NCBI RefSeq assembly: GCF_039536205.1
Contig: NZ_BAAAYL010000001.1
Location: 4,464,001 to 4,528,000, forward strand
DNA length: 64,000 bases
Direction: 5' to 3'
From: Streptomyces sannanensis
Lineage (GTDB): Bacteria > Actinomycetota > Actinomycetes > Streptomycetales > Streptomycetaceae
The translations under genes and the position numbers were made by a program. Shown piece by piece: positions 53,986-63,480 of the stretch (positions are counted from its first letter, which is position 1; each line of letters begins with the position of its first letter). The notes beneath the pieces are model-generated. The model made no database searches, was not told where the DNA came from, and worked only from the letters and a program-made list of their open reading frames with translations.

Positions 53986-54059
53986 CGCGGGGTGGAGCAG
54001 CTCGGTAGCTCGCTGGGCTCATAACCCAGAGGTCGCAGGTTCAAATCCTGTCCCCGCTA
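53986..54059 (+). tRNA. Initiator tRNA-fMet (CAU), copy 1
   Basis: The 74-nt gene folds as a full cloverleaf: acceptor CGCGGGG/CCCCGCT with an unpaired C1-U72, anticodon loop CTCATAA and three G-C pairs at the base of the anticodon stem, all hallmarks of initiator tRNA. CCA is not encoded. A -10-like TAAGGT (53967-53972) precedes it. It is identical to the copy at 56326. Confidence 0.95.
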
Positions 54060-54066
54060 CTGAGAA

Positions 54067-54113
54067 CGAGGGGCCCGGATCCATCAGGATCCGGGCCCCT
54101 CGTCTTGTTTTTT
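54067..54113 (+). terminator. Terminator of tRNA-fMet copy 1
   Basis: 16-bp perfect arms (54067-54082 and 54087-54102), loop ATCA, followed by TCTTGTTTTTT: a classical intrinsic terminator. Confidence 0.92.
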
Positions 54114-54258
54114 GGGGGGGGGCATCGGCCGCGCCTTGCAGGGGAGTTGGGGGACAGACGTGTTTGACTTATCTCTCTGTGGGCATGTCGACAAAACGCT
54201 GAAGTGACCTCACTGGCTGCGGTATACCGGGTGTACGGCGGTTATGGGTGGTGCGACG

Positions 54259-56268
54259 ATGGTATTTATGGGGGACAGGGCAACTCTGTTGGAATCAGAG
54301 CGGTTTGGGCAGATGCGTTCCGATGTGGCCGAGGTGACCAACTCGGTCGAGGAGGAAGCACGGCACCGGCGCGCCGCTGACAGCGGTGACACCGCGGCCA
54401 TGAGCGTTCTCGGATCCCTGTTGCTGCGCCGGGGCGACCTCGACGGCGCCGAGCCCTATCTGCGCGGTGCGACCGCGGACGGAGACCGGGCAGCCGCGAA
54501 CAACCTGGGCGTACTTCTCCATCAGCGCGGCTACCCCGACGAGGCGGCCGGCTGGTGGCGCATCGCCGCCGTCGGCGGCTCCGCGGCGGCCGCGCACGCC
54601 CTCGGCCGCCACTACCGCGAGCGCGGCGACGAGCCCGCCGCCGAGTACTGGCTGCGCCAGTCGGCCGAGCAGGGCCATGCCCTCGGCGCGTACGCCCTCG
54701 CCGACCTCCTGGAGCACCGCAGCGACATGGGAGCCGAGCGCTGGCTGCGTGCCGCCGCGGAGCGGGGGCACCGGGAGGCCGCGTACCGGCTTGCCCGCAC
54801 GCTCGAGCGGCGTGCGGCGGAAAAGGGGCCCGCCGTCACCGACTTCGCCACCGGCACCGGCTGGGATCCCTTCCCCACGGGCACGGGCCGCCGCGACGCC
54901 GGTGTCTACGACACCGGCACGGCGTTGGGCGCGGACCGCTGGGCGCTGACCGACACGGGGGTCCACCGCAGCCTTTCGGCCGGAGCCGGTGCCGACGCCC
55001 CCGGTCGGGCGGGCCGGACGCCGGACGGGCAGGGGAGTGACGCCCCTCGCGGACTCTCTCTCATCGATGAGGCCGAGCAGTGGTACCGGCAGGCCGCCGC
55101 TCGGGGGCACCGGCGGGCGGCACTGCACCTCGGGGCGATCCTGGAGAAGCGCGGCGAGCTCAAGGAGGCCGGCCGCTGGTATCTGACCTCGGCCAAGGAC
55201 GGCGAGCCCCGTGCCGCCTGCGCCCTCGCCTTCCTCCTCAAGGACGCCGGCGACGAGGAGAGCGCCGCCATCTGGTGGCTGCGTGCCGCCCAGGACGGCG
55301 ACGGCAACGCCGCCAACGCGCTGGGCGCGCTGCACACGGCACGCGGTGAGTCGCAGACCGCCGAACGCTGGTACCGCGCCGCCCTGGACGCGGGCGACAT
55401 CAACGGCGCGTACAACCTCGGGCTGCTCTGCTCCGCCCAGGACCGCACCGCACAGGCCGAGCAGTGGTACCGCCGCGCCGCCTACGCGGGCCACCGCGAG
55501 GCCGCCAACGCCCTCGCCATCCTGCTGCTGCAGGGCGGCGATCCGATGGGCGCCGAGCCCTGGTTCTCCAAGGCGGCCGAGGCCGGCAGTGTGGACGCCG
55601 CCTTCAATCTCGGCATCCTGCACGCGGGCCGGGACGACGACGGGACGGCTCTGGAGTGGTACGAGCGTGCGGCGGCCGCCGGGCACACCGAGGCCGCGCT
55701 CCAGGTCGGCATCGCCCTGCTCCGGGACGGCGACGAGCACGAGGCCGAGCGGCATCTGCGCTGCGCGGCGGGCGGCGGCAGCGCCGAGGGAGCCTTCCGG
55801 CTTGCCACCGTGCTCGACGCGCGGCAGCCGCCACCGGGACAGCCCGCACTGGGCGAGCCGCGGAAGGCCAAGACCGAGTGCGAGGAGTGGTACGAGCGCG
55901 CCGCGGAGCAGGGCCATCGCCGCGCCCAGGTGCGCGTCGGCATGCTCGCGGCCGACCGCGGCGATGTGCGGGAGGCCGCCCGCTGGTACCGCGAGGCCGC
56001 CGAGGCCGGCAGCCGCAACGGCGCCTTCAACCTCGGGTTGCTGCTCGCCCGCGAGGGCAGCGAAGCGGAGGCGGCCCTGTGGTGGACGAGGGCCGCGCAC
56101 GACGGGCACGGCCGCGCCGCACTGCGCCTGGCGCTGCTCGCCGCCCGTCGCGGCGAGCTGGCCGAGGGCCGACGCTGGTGCGCCAAGGCCGTGGAGCTCG
56201 GCCCGGCGGAGGTCACCGAGCGGGCGGCCCGGCTGCGCGACGCGCTCCACCAGGAGCTCACCGCGTAG
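54259..56268 (+). CDS. Sel1/TPR-repeat protein
   Basis: A 669-residue protein made mostly of Sel1-like repeats of about 36 residues (pattern G...AA..LG.LL..RGD...AE.WYR.AA..GH), roughly 14 copies, split by a low-complexity insert at about 190-265. Such solenoids bind partner proteins; no partner is evident. Starts at 54259 (MVFMGDRATLLE) and 54268 are both possible. It is transcribed between two identical initiator tRNA genes. Confidence 0.85.
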   Translation: MVFMGDRATLLESERFGQMRSDVAEVTNSVEEEARHRRAADSGDTAAMSVLGSLLLRRGDLDGAEPYLRGATADGDRAAANNLGVLLHQRGYPDEAAGWWRIAAVGGSAAAAHALGRHYRERGDEPAAEYWLRQSAEQGHALGAYALADLLEHRSDMGAERWLRAAAERGHREAAYRLARTLERRAAEKGPAVTDFATGTGWDPFPTGTGRRDAGVYDTGTALGADRWALTDTGVHRSLSAGAGADAPGRAGRTPDGQGSDAPRGLSLIDEAEQWYRQAAARGHRRAALHLGAILEKRGELKEAGRWYLTSAKDGEPRAACALAFLLKDAGDEESAAIWWLRAAQDGDGNAANALGALHTARGESQTAERWYRAALDAGDINGAYNLGLLCSAQDRTAQAEQWYRRAAYAGHREAANALAILLLQGGDPMGAEPWFSKAAEAGSVDAAFNLGILHAGRDDDGTALEWYERAAAAGHTEAALQVGIALLRDGDEHEAERHLRCAAGGGSAEGAFRLATVLDARQPPPGQPALGEPRKAKTECEEWYERAAEQGHRRAQVRVGMLAADRGDVREAARWYREAAEAGSRNGAFNLGLLLAREGSEAEAALWWTRAAHDGHGRAALRLALLAARRGELAEGRRWCAKAVELGPAEVTERAARLRDALHQELTA

Positions 56269-56284
56269 CGGGCGTCATACGGAT

Positions 56285-56313
56285 TTGCCCTGGTCGCCGG
56301 TGTCGCGTACTGT
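56285..56313 (+). promoter_or_regulatory. Promoter of tRNA-fMet copy 2
   Basis: TTGCCC (56285-56290), 17-base spacer, TACTGT (56308-56313), 13 bases before the tRNA: a primary-sigma type promoter. Confidence 0.7.
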
Positions 56314-56325
56314 TGGGTTCACCGA

Positions 56326-56399
56326 CGCGGGGTGGAGCAGCTCGGTAGCTCGCTGGGCTCATAACCCAGAGGTCGCAGGTTCAAATCCTGTCCCCGCTA
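56326..56399 (+). tRNA. Initiator tRNA-fMet (CAU), copy 2
   Basis: All 74 bases are identical to copy 1, including the C1-U72 mismatch and GGG/CCC anticodon stem. It has its own promoter and terminator. Confidence 0.95.
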
Positions 56400-56405
56400 C
56401 TCAGA

Positions 56406-56440
56406 CCGAAGGCCCGGATCCTCAGGATCCGGGCCTTCGG
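56406..56440 (+). terminator. Terminator of tRNA-fMet copy 2
   Basis: 16-bp perfect arms (56406-56421 and 56425-56440), loop TCA. The core GGCCCGGATCC stem is shared with the copy 1 terminator, so the duplication included it. Confidence 0.85.
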
Positions 56441-56456
56441 TGTGTATACGCACCGC

Positions 56457-56486
56457 AAAGGCCCCCGGCGCTCGCCGGGGGCCTTT
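56457..56486 (-). terminator. Terminator of the Fur-family gene
   Basis: 13-bp arms AAAGGCCCCCGGC (56457-56469) and complement (56474-56486) with loop GCTC, 18 bases beyond the regulator stop codon. Confidence 0.7.
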
Positions 56487-56503
56487 CGTGCCACTTGTGG
56501 GCG

Positions 56504-56920
56504 TCAGGCTGACGCGCAGTCCGGGCAGAGGCCTCGGTACGTCACCTCGACATCCGAGACCGTGAATCCGAAGCGCTCGGAGTCCGGCAGGTCCGCGAGC
56601 GGGTTCCCGGAGGGGTGTACGTCACGGATGGCGCCGCATCGCGCACACACCAGGTGCTGGTGCGGGCGGTGCGCGTTCGGGTCGTACCGCTTGGCGCGGC
56701 GGTCGGTGGACACCTCGAGGACTTCCCCCAGGGACACCAGCTCGCCCAGCGTGTTGTACACGGTCGCCCGGGAGATCTCCGGCAGCTTCGCAACGGCGCG
56801 CGCGTGCACCTCGTCGGCCGTCAGATGTACGTGGTCCCCGGCGAGGACCTCGGCCACGACCCGCCGCTGTGCGGTCATCCGCCAGCCGCGTCCGCGAAGT
56901 CGTTCCAGCAGGTCACTCAT
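56504..56920 (-). CDS. catR: Fur-family peroxide-sensing repressor (CatR-like)
   Basis: A 138-residue Fur-type regulator: winged helix (GWRMTAQRRVVAEVL, EISRATVYNTLGELVSLG), the His-rich metal site HRPHQHLVCARCG and a second CxxC (CPDC) forming the structural zinc site. Divergence from a catalase gene and the operator between them indicate a PerR/CatR-type peroxide sensor. The symbol is by analogy to Streptomyces CatR. Confidence 0.85.
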   Translation of the reverse strand: MSDLLERLRGRGWRMTAQRRVVAEVLAGDHVHLTADEVHARAVAKLPEISRATVYNTLGELVSLGEVLEVSTDRRAKRYDPNAHRPHQHLVCARCGAIRDVHPSGNPLADLPDSERFGFTVSDVEVTYRGLCPDCASA

Positions 56921-56981
56921 GGAAGTCAGCCTAACAGGGAGCGGACCCATGTCCCGATCGAGTGTGACTTTGGAATGTTGC

Positions 56982-57009
56982 TTGACTTGGACAAAGTCCA
57001 ATGTAGGAT
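56982..57009 (+). promoter_or_regulatory. Catalase promoter with embedded Fur-type operator
   Basis: -35 TTGACT (56982-56987) and -10 TAGGAT (57004-57009) are 16 bases apart. The 15-bp palindrome TTGGACAAAGTCCAA (56987-57001) fills the spacer. A repressor bound there would block RNA polymerase directly. Confidence 0.75.
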
Positions 57010-57066
57010 CGAGTGCCGGCGAACGTCGAGGGACAGGACTTGCAGAAAATGACGCAGGAGGCGCAC

Positions 57067-58518
57067 GTGACGCAGGGACCGCTCACCACGGAGGCCGGCG
57101 CGCCGGTCGCCGACAACCAGAACAGCGAGACGGCGGGCGTCGGCGGTCCGGTCCTCGTACAGGACCAGCTGCTGCTCGAGAAGCTCGCGCATTTCAACCG
57201 TGAGCGCATCCCGGAGCGCGTGGTGCACGCCCGTGGCGCCGGCGCCTACGGCACGTTCACGGTGACCGCCGATGTCACCCGGTACACCCGCGCGAAGTTC
57301 CTCTCCGAGGTCGGCAAGCAGACCGAGACCTTCCTGCGGTTCTCGACCGTCGCGGGCAACCTCGGCTCTGCCGACGCGGTCCGCGACCCGCGCGGCTTCG
57401 CGCTGAAGTTCTACACCGAAGAGGGCAACTACGACCTCGTCGGCAACAACACCCCGGTGTTCTTCATCAAGGACGCCATCAAGTTCCCCGACTTCATTCA
57501 CACCCAGAAGCGCGACCCGTACACCGGTTCGCAGGAGGCCGACAACGTCTGGGACTTCTGGGGCCTGTCGCCCGAGTCCACGCACCAGGTGACCTGGCTG
57601 TTCGGTGACCGCGGCATCCCCGCCTCGTACCGCCACATGAACGGCTACGGCTCGCACACCTACCAGTGGAACAACGAGGCCGGCGAGGTCTTCTGGGTCA
57701 AGTACCACTTCAAGACCGACCAGGGCATCAAGAACCTCACCCAGGCCGAAGCCGACAAGCTCGCCGGCGAGGACCCGGACAGCCACCAGCGCGACCTGCG
57801 CGAGGCCATCGAGCGCGGCGACTTCCCGAGCTGGACCGTGCAGGTGCAGATCATGCCGGCGGCCGAGGCGGCGAACTACCGCTTCAACCCGTTCGACCTC
57901 ACCAAGGTGTGGCCGCACGAGGACTACCCGCCGATCGAGATCGGCAAGCTGGAGCTCAATCGCAACCCGGAGAACGTCTTCGCCGAGGTCGAGCAGTCCG
58001 TCTTCTCGCCGGCCCACTTCGTGCCGGGCATCGGCCCGTCCCCGGACAAGATGCTCCAGGGCCGTCTCTTCGCGTACGGCGACGCCCACCGCTACCGCGT
58101 CGGCATCAACGCCGACCACCTGCCGGTGAACCGTCCGCACGCCACCGAGGCGCACACCAACTCCCGTGACGGCTACCTCTACGACGGCCGCCACAAGGGC
58201 GCGAAGAACTACGAGCCGAACAGCTTCGGCGGTCCGTTCCAGACGGACAGGCCGCTGTGGCAGCCCATCCCCGTCTCCGGCGAGACCGGCGAACCCGCGG
58301 CCCCGGCCCACGCCGAGGACGACGACTTCGTCCAGGCCGGCAACCTCTACCGCCTGATGTCCGAGGACGAGAAGGGCCGTCTGATCGAGAACCTGGCGGG
58401 CTTCATCGCCAAGGTCTCGCGCGACGACATCGCCGAGCGTGCGATCGACAACTTCCGTCAGGCCGACGGAGACTTCGGCAAGCGGCTCGAGGCGGCGGTC
58501 CAGGCCTTGCGCGGCTGA
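57067..58518 (+). CDS. catA: Monofunctional haem catalase (KatA/CatA type)
   Basis: A 483-residue small-subunit catalase: catalytic His54 in [12 protein letters not shown], Asn in VGNNTPVFF (about 127), and the haem-ligand Tyr in [12 protein letters not shown]. It breaks down hydrogen peroxide in the cytoplasm. GTG 57067 is chosen because AGGAGG precedes it by five bases; an in-frame ATG at 57049 is possible. Control is by the divergent Fur-type repressor. Confidence 0.93.
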   Translation: MTQGPLTTEAGAPVADNQNSETAGVGGPVLVQDQLLLEKLAHFNRERIPERVVHARGAGAYGTFTVTADVTRYTRAKFLSEVGKQTETFLRFSTVAGNLGSADAVRDPRGFALKFYTEEGNYDLVGNNTPVFFIKDAIKFPDFIHTQKRDPYTGSQEADNVWDFWGLSPESTHQVTWLFGDRGIPASYRHMNGYGSHTYQWNNEAGEVFWVKYHFKTDQGIKNLTQAEADKLAGEDPDSHQRDLREAIERGDFPSWTVQVQIMPAAEAANYRFNPFDLTKVWPHEDYPPIEIGKLELNRNPENVFAEVEQSVFSPAHFVPGIGPSPDKMLQGRLFAYGDAHRYRVGINADHLPVNRPHATEAHTNSRDGYLYDGRHKGAKNYEPNSFGGPFQTDRPLWQPIPVSGETGEPAAPAHAEDDDFVQAGNLYRLMSEDEKGRLIENLAGFIAKVSRDDIAERAIDNFRQADGDFGKRLEAAVQALRG

Positions 58519-58602
58519 CCCCCCCTTTGCGGCTGAACCTCCCCCAGTCGCTCTCGCGGAGGTGGTTGCTCGCCGTCAGGGTTGCTCAAGCTCGCTGAGT
58601 CA

Positions 58603-58649
58603 AGAGGGCCGGATCCCCTGTCAGTGCTGACAACGGGGGCCGGCCCTCT
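58603..58649. terminator. Bidirectional terminator, catalase / CBS
   Basis: 10-bp arms AGAGGGCCGG (58603-58612) and complement (58640-58649) extended by inner CCCC/GGGG and GTCAG/CTGAC pairings. Confidence 0.7.
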
Positions 58650-58655
58650 CGGGTT

Positions 58656-59057
58656 TCAGCTCGCCAGCTCGGTCGTCCGGTGCCTGCTCGGCGCCCAGCA
58701 GCGGATGATGTCACGTACGGAGACGATGCCGACGGGCCCGTCGTTGTCGAGCACGACGAGATGGCGGAAGCCGCCGCGTGTCATGGCGTGCGCGGCTTCG
58801 TCCAGGGTCCAGACGGGTGCGGCGAAGACGACGTCGGTGGTGGTGTGGGCGGCCGCCCGCTCCAGGTCGGGATTCTGACCCCGGCCGAGGGAGTTGAGGA
58901 TGTCGCGCTCGGTGAGGATGCCGAGCCCGCTGGTGTCGGGGTCGAGGACTACGGCCGCTCCGACGTGGCGGGCGGCCATCAGCCGGGCCGCCTGACGGAG
59001 GGTGTGGGCGGGACCGATGGTGAGGACCATCGTGCTCATGGCGTCACGGACGAGCAT
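58656..59057 (-). CDS. CBS-domain protein
   Basis: A 133-residue protein consisting of two CBS motifs (about 1-60 and 70-128: VGAAVVLDPDTSGLGILTERD, HLVVLDNDGPVGIVSVRD). It likely senses adenosine nucleotides, with an unknown output. ATG 59057 has GGAGGT ten bases upstream; a GTG four codons earlier overlaps that site. Confidence 0.85.
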   Translation of the reverse strand: MLVRDAMSTMVLTIGPAHTLRQAARLMAARHVGAAVVLDPDTSGLGILTERDILNSLGRGQNPDLERAAAHTTTDVVFAAPVWTLDEAAHAMTRGGFRHLVVLDNDGPVGIVSVRDIIRCWAPSRHRTTELAS

Positions 59058-59277
59058 GAACGGAGCCACCTCCTTGGTGAATTGCCCTTGAGAGAGAATT
59101 CACAAGTTCACAAGTGGGGGGACTCTCAGAGTCGCACGGCCCGCGAGGGTCAACAAGGGGTCAACGAGCGGTCAAGAGGGCGAAAGCGGAACGTACATGG
59201 GGCGCACATGTCCCTTGACGCTCCGTCACTGTGCTGCGACGGGCTCCATCATCGAGCCCGTGCAGCGTTTGCGGTCG

Positions 59278-60099
59278 TCACACCTGGCCCGGACCGCCGT
59301 CGGCCGTGTCCCCCACATGGCGCAGCAGCTCGTCGTGGAGCAGACCGTTGGAGGCGGCCGCGTTGCCGCTGTGCGGCCCGTCCCGGCCGTCGAGGCCGGT
59401 GAAGCGCCCGCCCGCCTCCTGGACGACGATCACATTCGCGGCCATGTCCCACAGCGACAGCTCCGGCTCGGCGCAGATGTCCACCGAGCCCTCGGCGACC
59501 ATCATGTACGGCCAGAAGTCGCCGTACGCGCGGGTGCGCCAGCATGCCCGGGTGAGATCGAGGAAGCCGTCCAGCCGGCCCCGCTCCTCCCAGCCGCTCA
59601 GCGAGGAGTACGCGAACGACGCGTCCGCGAGCTGCGAGACGTTCGAGACGTGGATCCGGGTCGCCGACGCCAGGCTGCGCCCGGTGTACGCCCCCAGGCC
59701 CTTCGCCGCCCACCATCGCCGCCCCAGAGCGGGCGCCGACACCACGCCCACGACCGGGTGGTACCCTCCCTCGCCCGCCTCCATCAGGGAGATCAGGGTC
59801 GCCCAGACCGGCACCCCGCGGACGTAGTTCTTGGTGCCGTCGATCGGGTCGACGACCCAGCGGCGCGGGCCGGTGCCCTCGAGGCCGTACTCCTCGCCGA
59901 GAACCGCGTCACGCGGCCTGGCACGTGACAGCTGCCCGCGGATCAGCTCCTCGGCGGCCTTGTCGGCCTCGCTCACCGGAGTCATGTCCGGCTTGGTCTC
60001 GACCTTGAGGTCCAGGGCCTTGAACCGCTCCATCGTCGCGGCGTCGGCCGCGTCCGCGAGGACATGGGCGAGGCGGAGGTCATCGTGGTAGTCGGCCAT
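59278..60099 (-). CDS. hisN: Histidinol-phosphatase HisN (inositol-monophosphatase family)
   Basis: A 273-residue Mg-dependent phosphatase with [27 protein letters not shown] and [16 protein letters not shown] motifs, all metal ligands present. The actinobacterial HisN type dephosphorylates histidinol phosphate for histidine synthesis; in the absence of the his operon nearby, other IMPase activity cannot be excluded. From memory the S. coelicolor gene in this position is the characterised hisN. Confidence 0.85.
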   Translation of the reverse strand: MADYHDDLRLAHVLADAADAATMERFKALDLKVETKPDMTPVSEADKAAEELIRGQLSRARPRDAVLGEEYGLEGTGPRRWVVDPIDGTKNYVRGVPVWATLISLMEAGEGGYHPVVGVVSAPALGRRWWAAKGLGAYTGRSLASATRIHVSNVSQLADASFAYSSLSGWEERGRLDGFLDLTRACWRTRAYGDFWPYMMVAEGSVDICAEPELSLWDMAANVIVVQEAGGRFTGLDGRDGPHSGNAAASNGLLHDELLRHVGDTADGGPGQV

Positions 60100-60263
60100 G
60101 ACCGGCACTCTATCGGCCCCGCCCGCGCGGGGCCCGGCACGTCCAGGGCCCGGCTCGGCCATGGACAGCGCGGTACGGCGAGTCGACCCGGCCGCGCGGC
60201 CGGCGCTGCCGTACGTCGTGGCGCCGGGCGACGGGGACGCGGGACGGCTGGTACGGGCCCCGG

Positions 60264-60593
60264 TCAGTGGCCGGATCCGGACAGCTGCAGCCCGATGACG
60301 CCGGCGATCACCAGCGCGATCGAGACGAGTTTGAGCGTGGAGACCACCTCACCGAGGAAGACCATGCCGTAGATGGCGGTGCCCGAGGCGCCGATGCCGG
60401 TCCACACCGCGTACGCCGGGCCCACATCGAGCTTGCGCAGCGAGAGCGTCAGCAGACCGAAGCTGCCCAGCGCGAAGGCGCAGAACGCGACCGTCGGCCA
60501 GAGCCTGGTGAAGCCGTGGGAAAGCTTGAGGCCGACCGCGAAGCCGGTCTCGAGGAGACCGGCGACGACGACCATCAGCCACGCCATGGCCAT
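60264..60593 (-). CDS. sugE: SMR-family transporter, SugE/Gdx-like
   Basis: A 109-residue four-helix protein starting [18 protein letters not shown] with the essential Glu in [12 protein letters not shown] and the signature [17 protein letters not shown]. The SugE branch exports guanidinium ions. GGGAGG is nine bases upstream. I see no guanidine riboswitch in the upstream 130 bases. Confidence 0.85.
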   Translation of the reverse strand: MAMAWLMVVVAGLLETGFAVGLKLSHGFTRLWPTVAFCAFALGSFGLLTLSLRKLDVGPAYAVWTGIGASGTAIYGMVFLGEVVSTLKLVSIALVIAGVIGLQLSGSGH

Positions 60594-60951
60594 GTCCCAG
60601 TGCCTCCCGCATCCCCGGCTGACCGCTTCGTCATCCCTTGGTGCGATTAGCACTTACCATCCGCGGCGCAGGCCAAACCTTGCGGGCCAGGCCCTGTCCG
60701 GCCGGTCATGCCGGGCTCGCGGCGGCCGGCACCGCACCTCTCCCCCGTAGCCCTTCGGGCACGGGAGGTACCCCCACCGTTGTCGTCGATCGCCGATGTC
60801 CGCTGGGGGTGCCCCGAGGGTGCCCCCGGGCACGCACGCTCGCTGCGTTGGCCGAAAACCCAAGGAGCGCTGCTACGAGGGTCTTCGGCCGCCTTGCGAT
60901 CGCACGCGCCGGACGCCGCTCCTTGACGGGCAAACGTTGCCGGTCACGGCA
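60594..60951. other. Intergenic region, sugE / rsgA, mostly repeats
   Basis: No gene is seen in these 358 bp. The right third is copy 2 of the dispersed 134-bp repeat; the middle holds several short GC palindromes. A GTGC-GATTA-GCAC inverted repeat at about 60641 lies upstream of sugE and could be a regulator site. Confidence 0.6.
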
Positions 60952-60952
60952 C
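60819..60952. repeat. 134-bp dispersed repeat, copy 2
   Basis: About 12 mismatches from 50167-50300 with no gaps, same orientation. It ends at the first base of the rsgA stop codon, so it could serve as that gene's terminator region. Confidence 0.9.
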
Positions 60953-61965
60953 TAGTAGTCGCCCTCGCGCCGCTCCCGGGCGGCGAGCAGCCGCCGCAGC
61001 GAGTACAGCCGGGCCGGTTCCGCATGGCCCTCCGCCACCCAGGCGTCCAGCGCGCAGTCCTGCTCGTCGTGGCTGCACGCCCGCGGGCAGTCCACCGTGC
61101 CGGGCTCCAGGTCGGGGAAGGCGTGGATGACCCGCGACGGGTCCACATGGTTCAGGCCGAAGGAGCGCACGCCCGGAGTGTCGATCACCCAGCCGTCGCC
61201 GCCCTCCAGCGGCAGCGCCAGGGCCGAGGTGGTGGTGTGCCGGCCGCGTCCGGTGACCGCGTTGACCCGCCCGGTGATACGCCGCCTGCCCTCCGGGACC
61301 AGCTCGTTGACCAGCGTCGTCTTGCCCACGCCGGAGTGGCCGACGAAGGCCGTGACCCGCCCGTCGAGATGCTCCCGCACCAGATCGGCCGCCTCGCCCT
61401 TGGACAGCTCCTCGCGGCTGGTCACCACATAGGGCACGCCCAGCGGCGCGTAGGTCTCCAGCAGTGGTCCCGCCGGGGCCAGGTCGGACTTCGTCAGCAC
61501 CAGCAGCGGCTCGAGCCCACCGTCGTACGCGGCGACCAGACAGCGGTCGATCAGCCGCGGGCGCGGCTCGGGGTCGGCCAGGGCGGTGACGATGGCGAGC
61601 TGGTCGGCGTTGGCGACGACCACGCGCTCGTAGGGATCGTCGTCGTCGGCGGTGCGCCGCAGCACCGAGGCGCGCTCCTCGATCCGTACGATCCGCGCGA
61701 GTGTGTCCTTGTCACCGGACAGATCGCCGACCAGGCCCACCCGGTCACCCACGACCGCGGCCTTGCGGCCCAGTTCGCGGGCCTTCATGGCGACGACCGT
61801 GCGGTCCTCCACGAGACAGGTGATCCGGCCCCGGTCGACGGTCAGGACGAAGCCCTCGACCGCGTCCTCGTGCTTAGGACGGATGCTGCTGCGGGGCCGG
61901 TTCCCCTTGCGGTTGGGACGGACCCGGACGTCGTCCTCGTCGGTGTGCTTGCCGTAGCGGCGCAT
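60952..61965 (-). CDS. rsgA: Ribosome small-subunit GTPase RsgA
   Basis: A 337-residue circularly permuted GTPase: N-terminal OB fold, then TKSDL (G4), GHSGVGKTTLVNEL (G1), DTPGVRSFG (G3) and the zinc motif CPRACSHDEQDC. It acts in late 30S maturation. It lies 14 bp after aroA on the same strand, probably an operon. Confidence 0.92.
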   Translation of the reverse strand: MRRYGKHTDEDDVRVRPNRKGNRPRSSIRPKHEDAVEGFVLTVDRGRITCLVEDRTVVAMKARELGRKAAVVGDRVGLVGDLSGDKDTLARIVRIEERASVLRRTADDDDPYERVVVANADQLAIVTALADPEPRPRLIDRCLVAAYDGGLEPLLVLTKSDLAPAGPLLETYAPLGVPYVVTSREELSKGEAADLVREHLDGRVTAFVGHSGVGKTTLVNELVPEGRRRITGRVNAVTGRGRHTTTSALALPLEGGDGWVIDTPGVRSFGLNHVDPSRVIHAFPDLEPGTVDCPRACSHDEQDCALDAWVAEGHAEPARLYSLRRLLAARERREGDY

Positions 61966-61979
61966 TGCTCAGTATCCCG

Positions 61980-63299
61980 TCAGTTTCCCGCGAGCATGCC
62001 GGTCCACATCCGCGGGAAATCGGGCAGCGTCTTGGCCGTGGTCGCCACGTTCTCGATCCGAACTCCCTCGACGGCAAGACCGATGATCGCGCCCGCGGTC
62101 GCCATGCGGTGGTCGTCGTACGTGTGGAAGATCCCGCCGTGCAGCGTGCGCGGCCGGATGTGCAGACCGTCCTCGGTCTCGGTGACCTCGCCGCCGAGTC
62201 CGTTGATCTCCTTGGTGAGGGCGGCCAGCCGGTCGGTCTCGTGCAACCGCAGATGGGCCACACCGCGGAGGGTCGACGGCGAGTCGGCCAGCGCCGCTAC
62301 GGCGGCGATGCCCGGGGTCAGCTCGCCGACCTCGGAGAGGTCCACATCGATGCCGTGGACACGGCCCGTACCGGTGAAGACCAGACCCCGCTCGGTGAGC
62401 TCGCAGGAGCCGCCCATCTCGGTGAAGATCTGCCGCAGCTGGTCACCCGGCTGAGTGGTGCGCTCGGGCCAGTCGGGGATCACCACACGGCCGCCCGTGA
62501 TCAGGGCCGCCGCCAGGAACGGCTGGGCGTTGGACAGGTCCGGCTCGACGACGAGGTCACGGCCGAGGAGCGCGCTGGGGGAGACCCGCCAGACATTCGG
62601 CTCACCGCCCGTCTCCGGCTCGTCCACCTGGGCGCCGACCACACGCAGCATGTCCACGGTCATCCGGATGTGCGGCACGGACGGCAGGGTCGCGCCGACG
62701 TGCCGTACCTCCACGCCCTGGTTGAAGCGCGGGGCGGACAGCAGCAGCGCGCTGACGAACTGCGAGGACGACGAGGCGTCGATCTCCACCCGGCCGCCGT
62801 CCAGCGCCCCGCCGCCGTGCACGGTCATCGGCAGCGAGCCGCGGCCGTCGTCGTCGATCCGGGCGCCGAGCGCGCGGAGCGCGTCGATCACACCGGTCAG
62901 CGGACGCTCGTAAGAACGCGGATCGCCGTCGAACCGCACCGGGCCGTCGGCCAGCGCGGCGACGGGCGGCAGGAAGCGCATCACGGTGCCGGCGTTGCCG
63001 ACGTCCACCGTCGCGTGGCCGTGCAGCGCCGCGGGGATGACCCGCCAGGCCTCACCGGAGCCGTCCGGGCCTACGCCTTCCTCGATGCCGACGCCGAGGG
63101 CACGCAGGGCCCCGGCCATCAGCAGGGTGTCGCGCGAGCGCAGCGGTCGGCGCAGCCAGCCGGGCTCCGCGGCGAGCGCCGCCAGGACCAGTCCGCGGTT
63201 GGTGACCGATTTGGACCCGGGCACGGTGACGGTCGCGTCGACGGCTCCGTCAGCGAGCGGGGCCGGCCACAGGGCGGGGTGCACGGGGGTTTCGGTCAT
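61980..63299 (-). CDS. aroA: 3-phosphoshikimate 1-carboxyvinyltransferase (EPSP synthase)
   Basis: A 439-residue enzyme with [19 protein letters not shown], the conserved [14 protein letters not shown] and [13 protein letters not shown]. It forms EPSP from shikimate 3-phosphate and PEP in aromatic amino-acid synthesis. It is the actinobacterial form. The start is ATG 63299 ([11 protein letters not shown]). First gene of aroA-rsgA. Confidence 0.95.
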   Translation of the reverse strand: MTETPVHPALWPAPLADGAVDATVTVPGSKSVTNRGLVLAALAAEPGWLRRPLRSRDTLLMAGALRALGVGIEEGVGPDGSGEAWRVIPAALHGHATVDVGNAGTVMRFLPPVAALADGPVRFDGDPRSYERPLTGVIDALRALGARIDDDGRGSLPMTVHGGGALDGGRVEIDASSSSQFVSALLLSAPRFNQGVEVRHVGATLPSVPHIRMTVDMLRVVGAQVDEPETGGEPNVWRVSPSALLGRDLVVEPDLSNAQPFLAAALITGGRVVIPDWPERTTQPGDQLRQIFTEMGGSCELTERGLVFTGTGRVHGIDVDLSEVGELTPGIAAVAALADSPSTLRGVAHLRLHETDRLAALTKEINGLGGEVTETEDGLHIRPRTLHGGIFHTYDDHRMATAGAIIGLAVEGVRIENVATTAKTLPDFPRMWTGMLAGN

Positions 63300-63314
63300 G
63301 GACTTCACTTTACT

Positions 63315-63469
63315 GAGGTTCGCGTGATGAGACGGACGGCGTCCGGGCGGCGGACACGACAGCCCTGCCGGGGTCCGGCCCCCGGCGGAGCCGCAATGGG
63401 AAGCAGTGGCCCCCGGGACAGCACAGCACCGAGGTTCGCGTGACGAGACGGACGGCGTCCGGGCGGCGG
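63315..63469. repeat. 39-bp direct repeat upstream of aroA
   Basis: 63315-63353 and 63431-63469 (GAGGTTCGCGTG...GGGCGGCGG) differ at one base. They flank a 77-bp GC-rich spacer in the region between the M50 gene and aroA and could hold a duplicated control site. Confidence 0.85.
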
Positions 63470-63480
63470 GACCCCCGACC

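Noticed and set aside
60594..60720. Guanidine riboswitch before sugE
   Set aside because: I could not find the conserved loops of guanidine-I, -II or -III classes.
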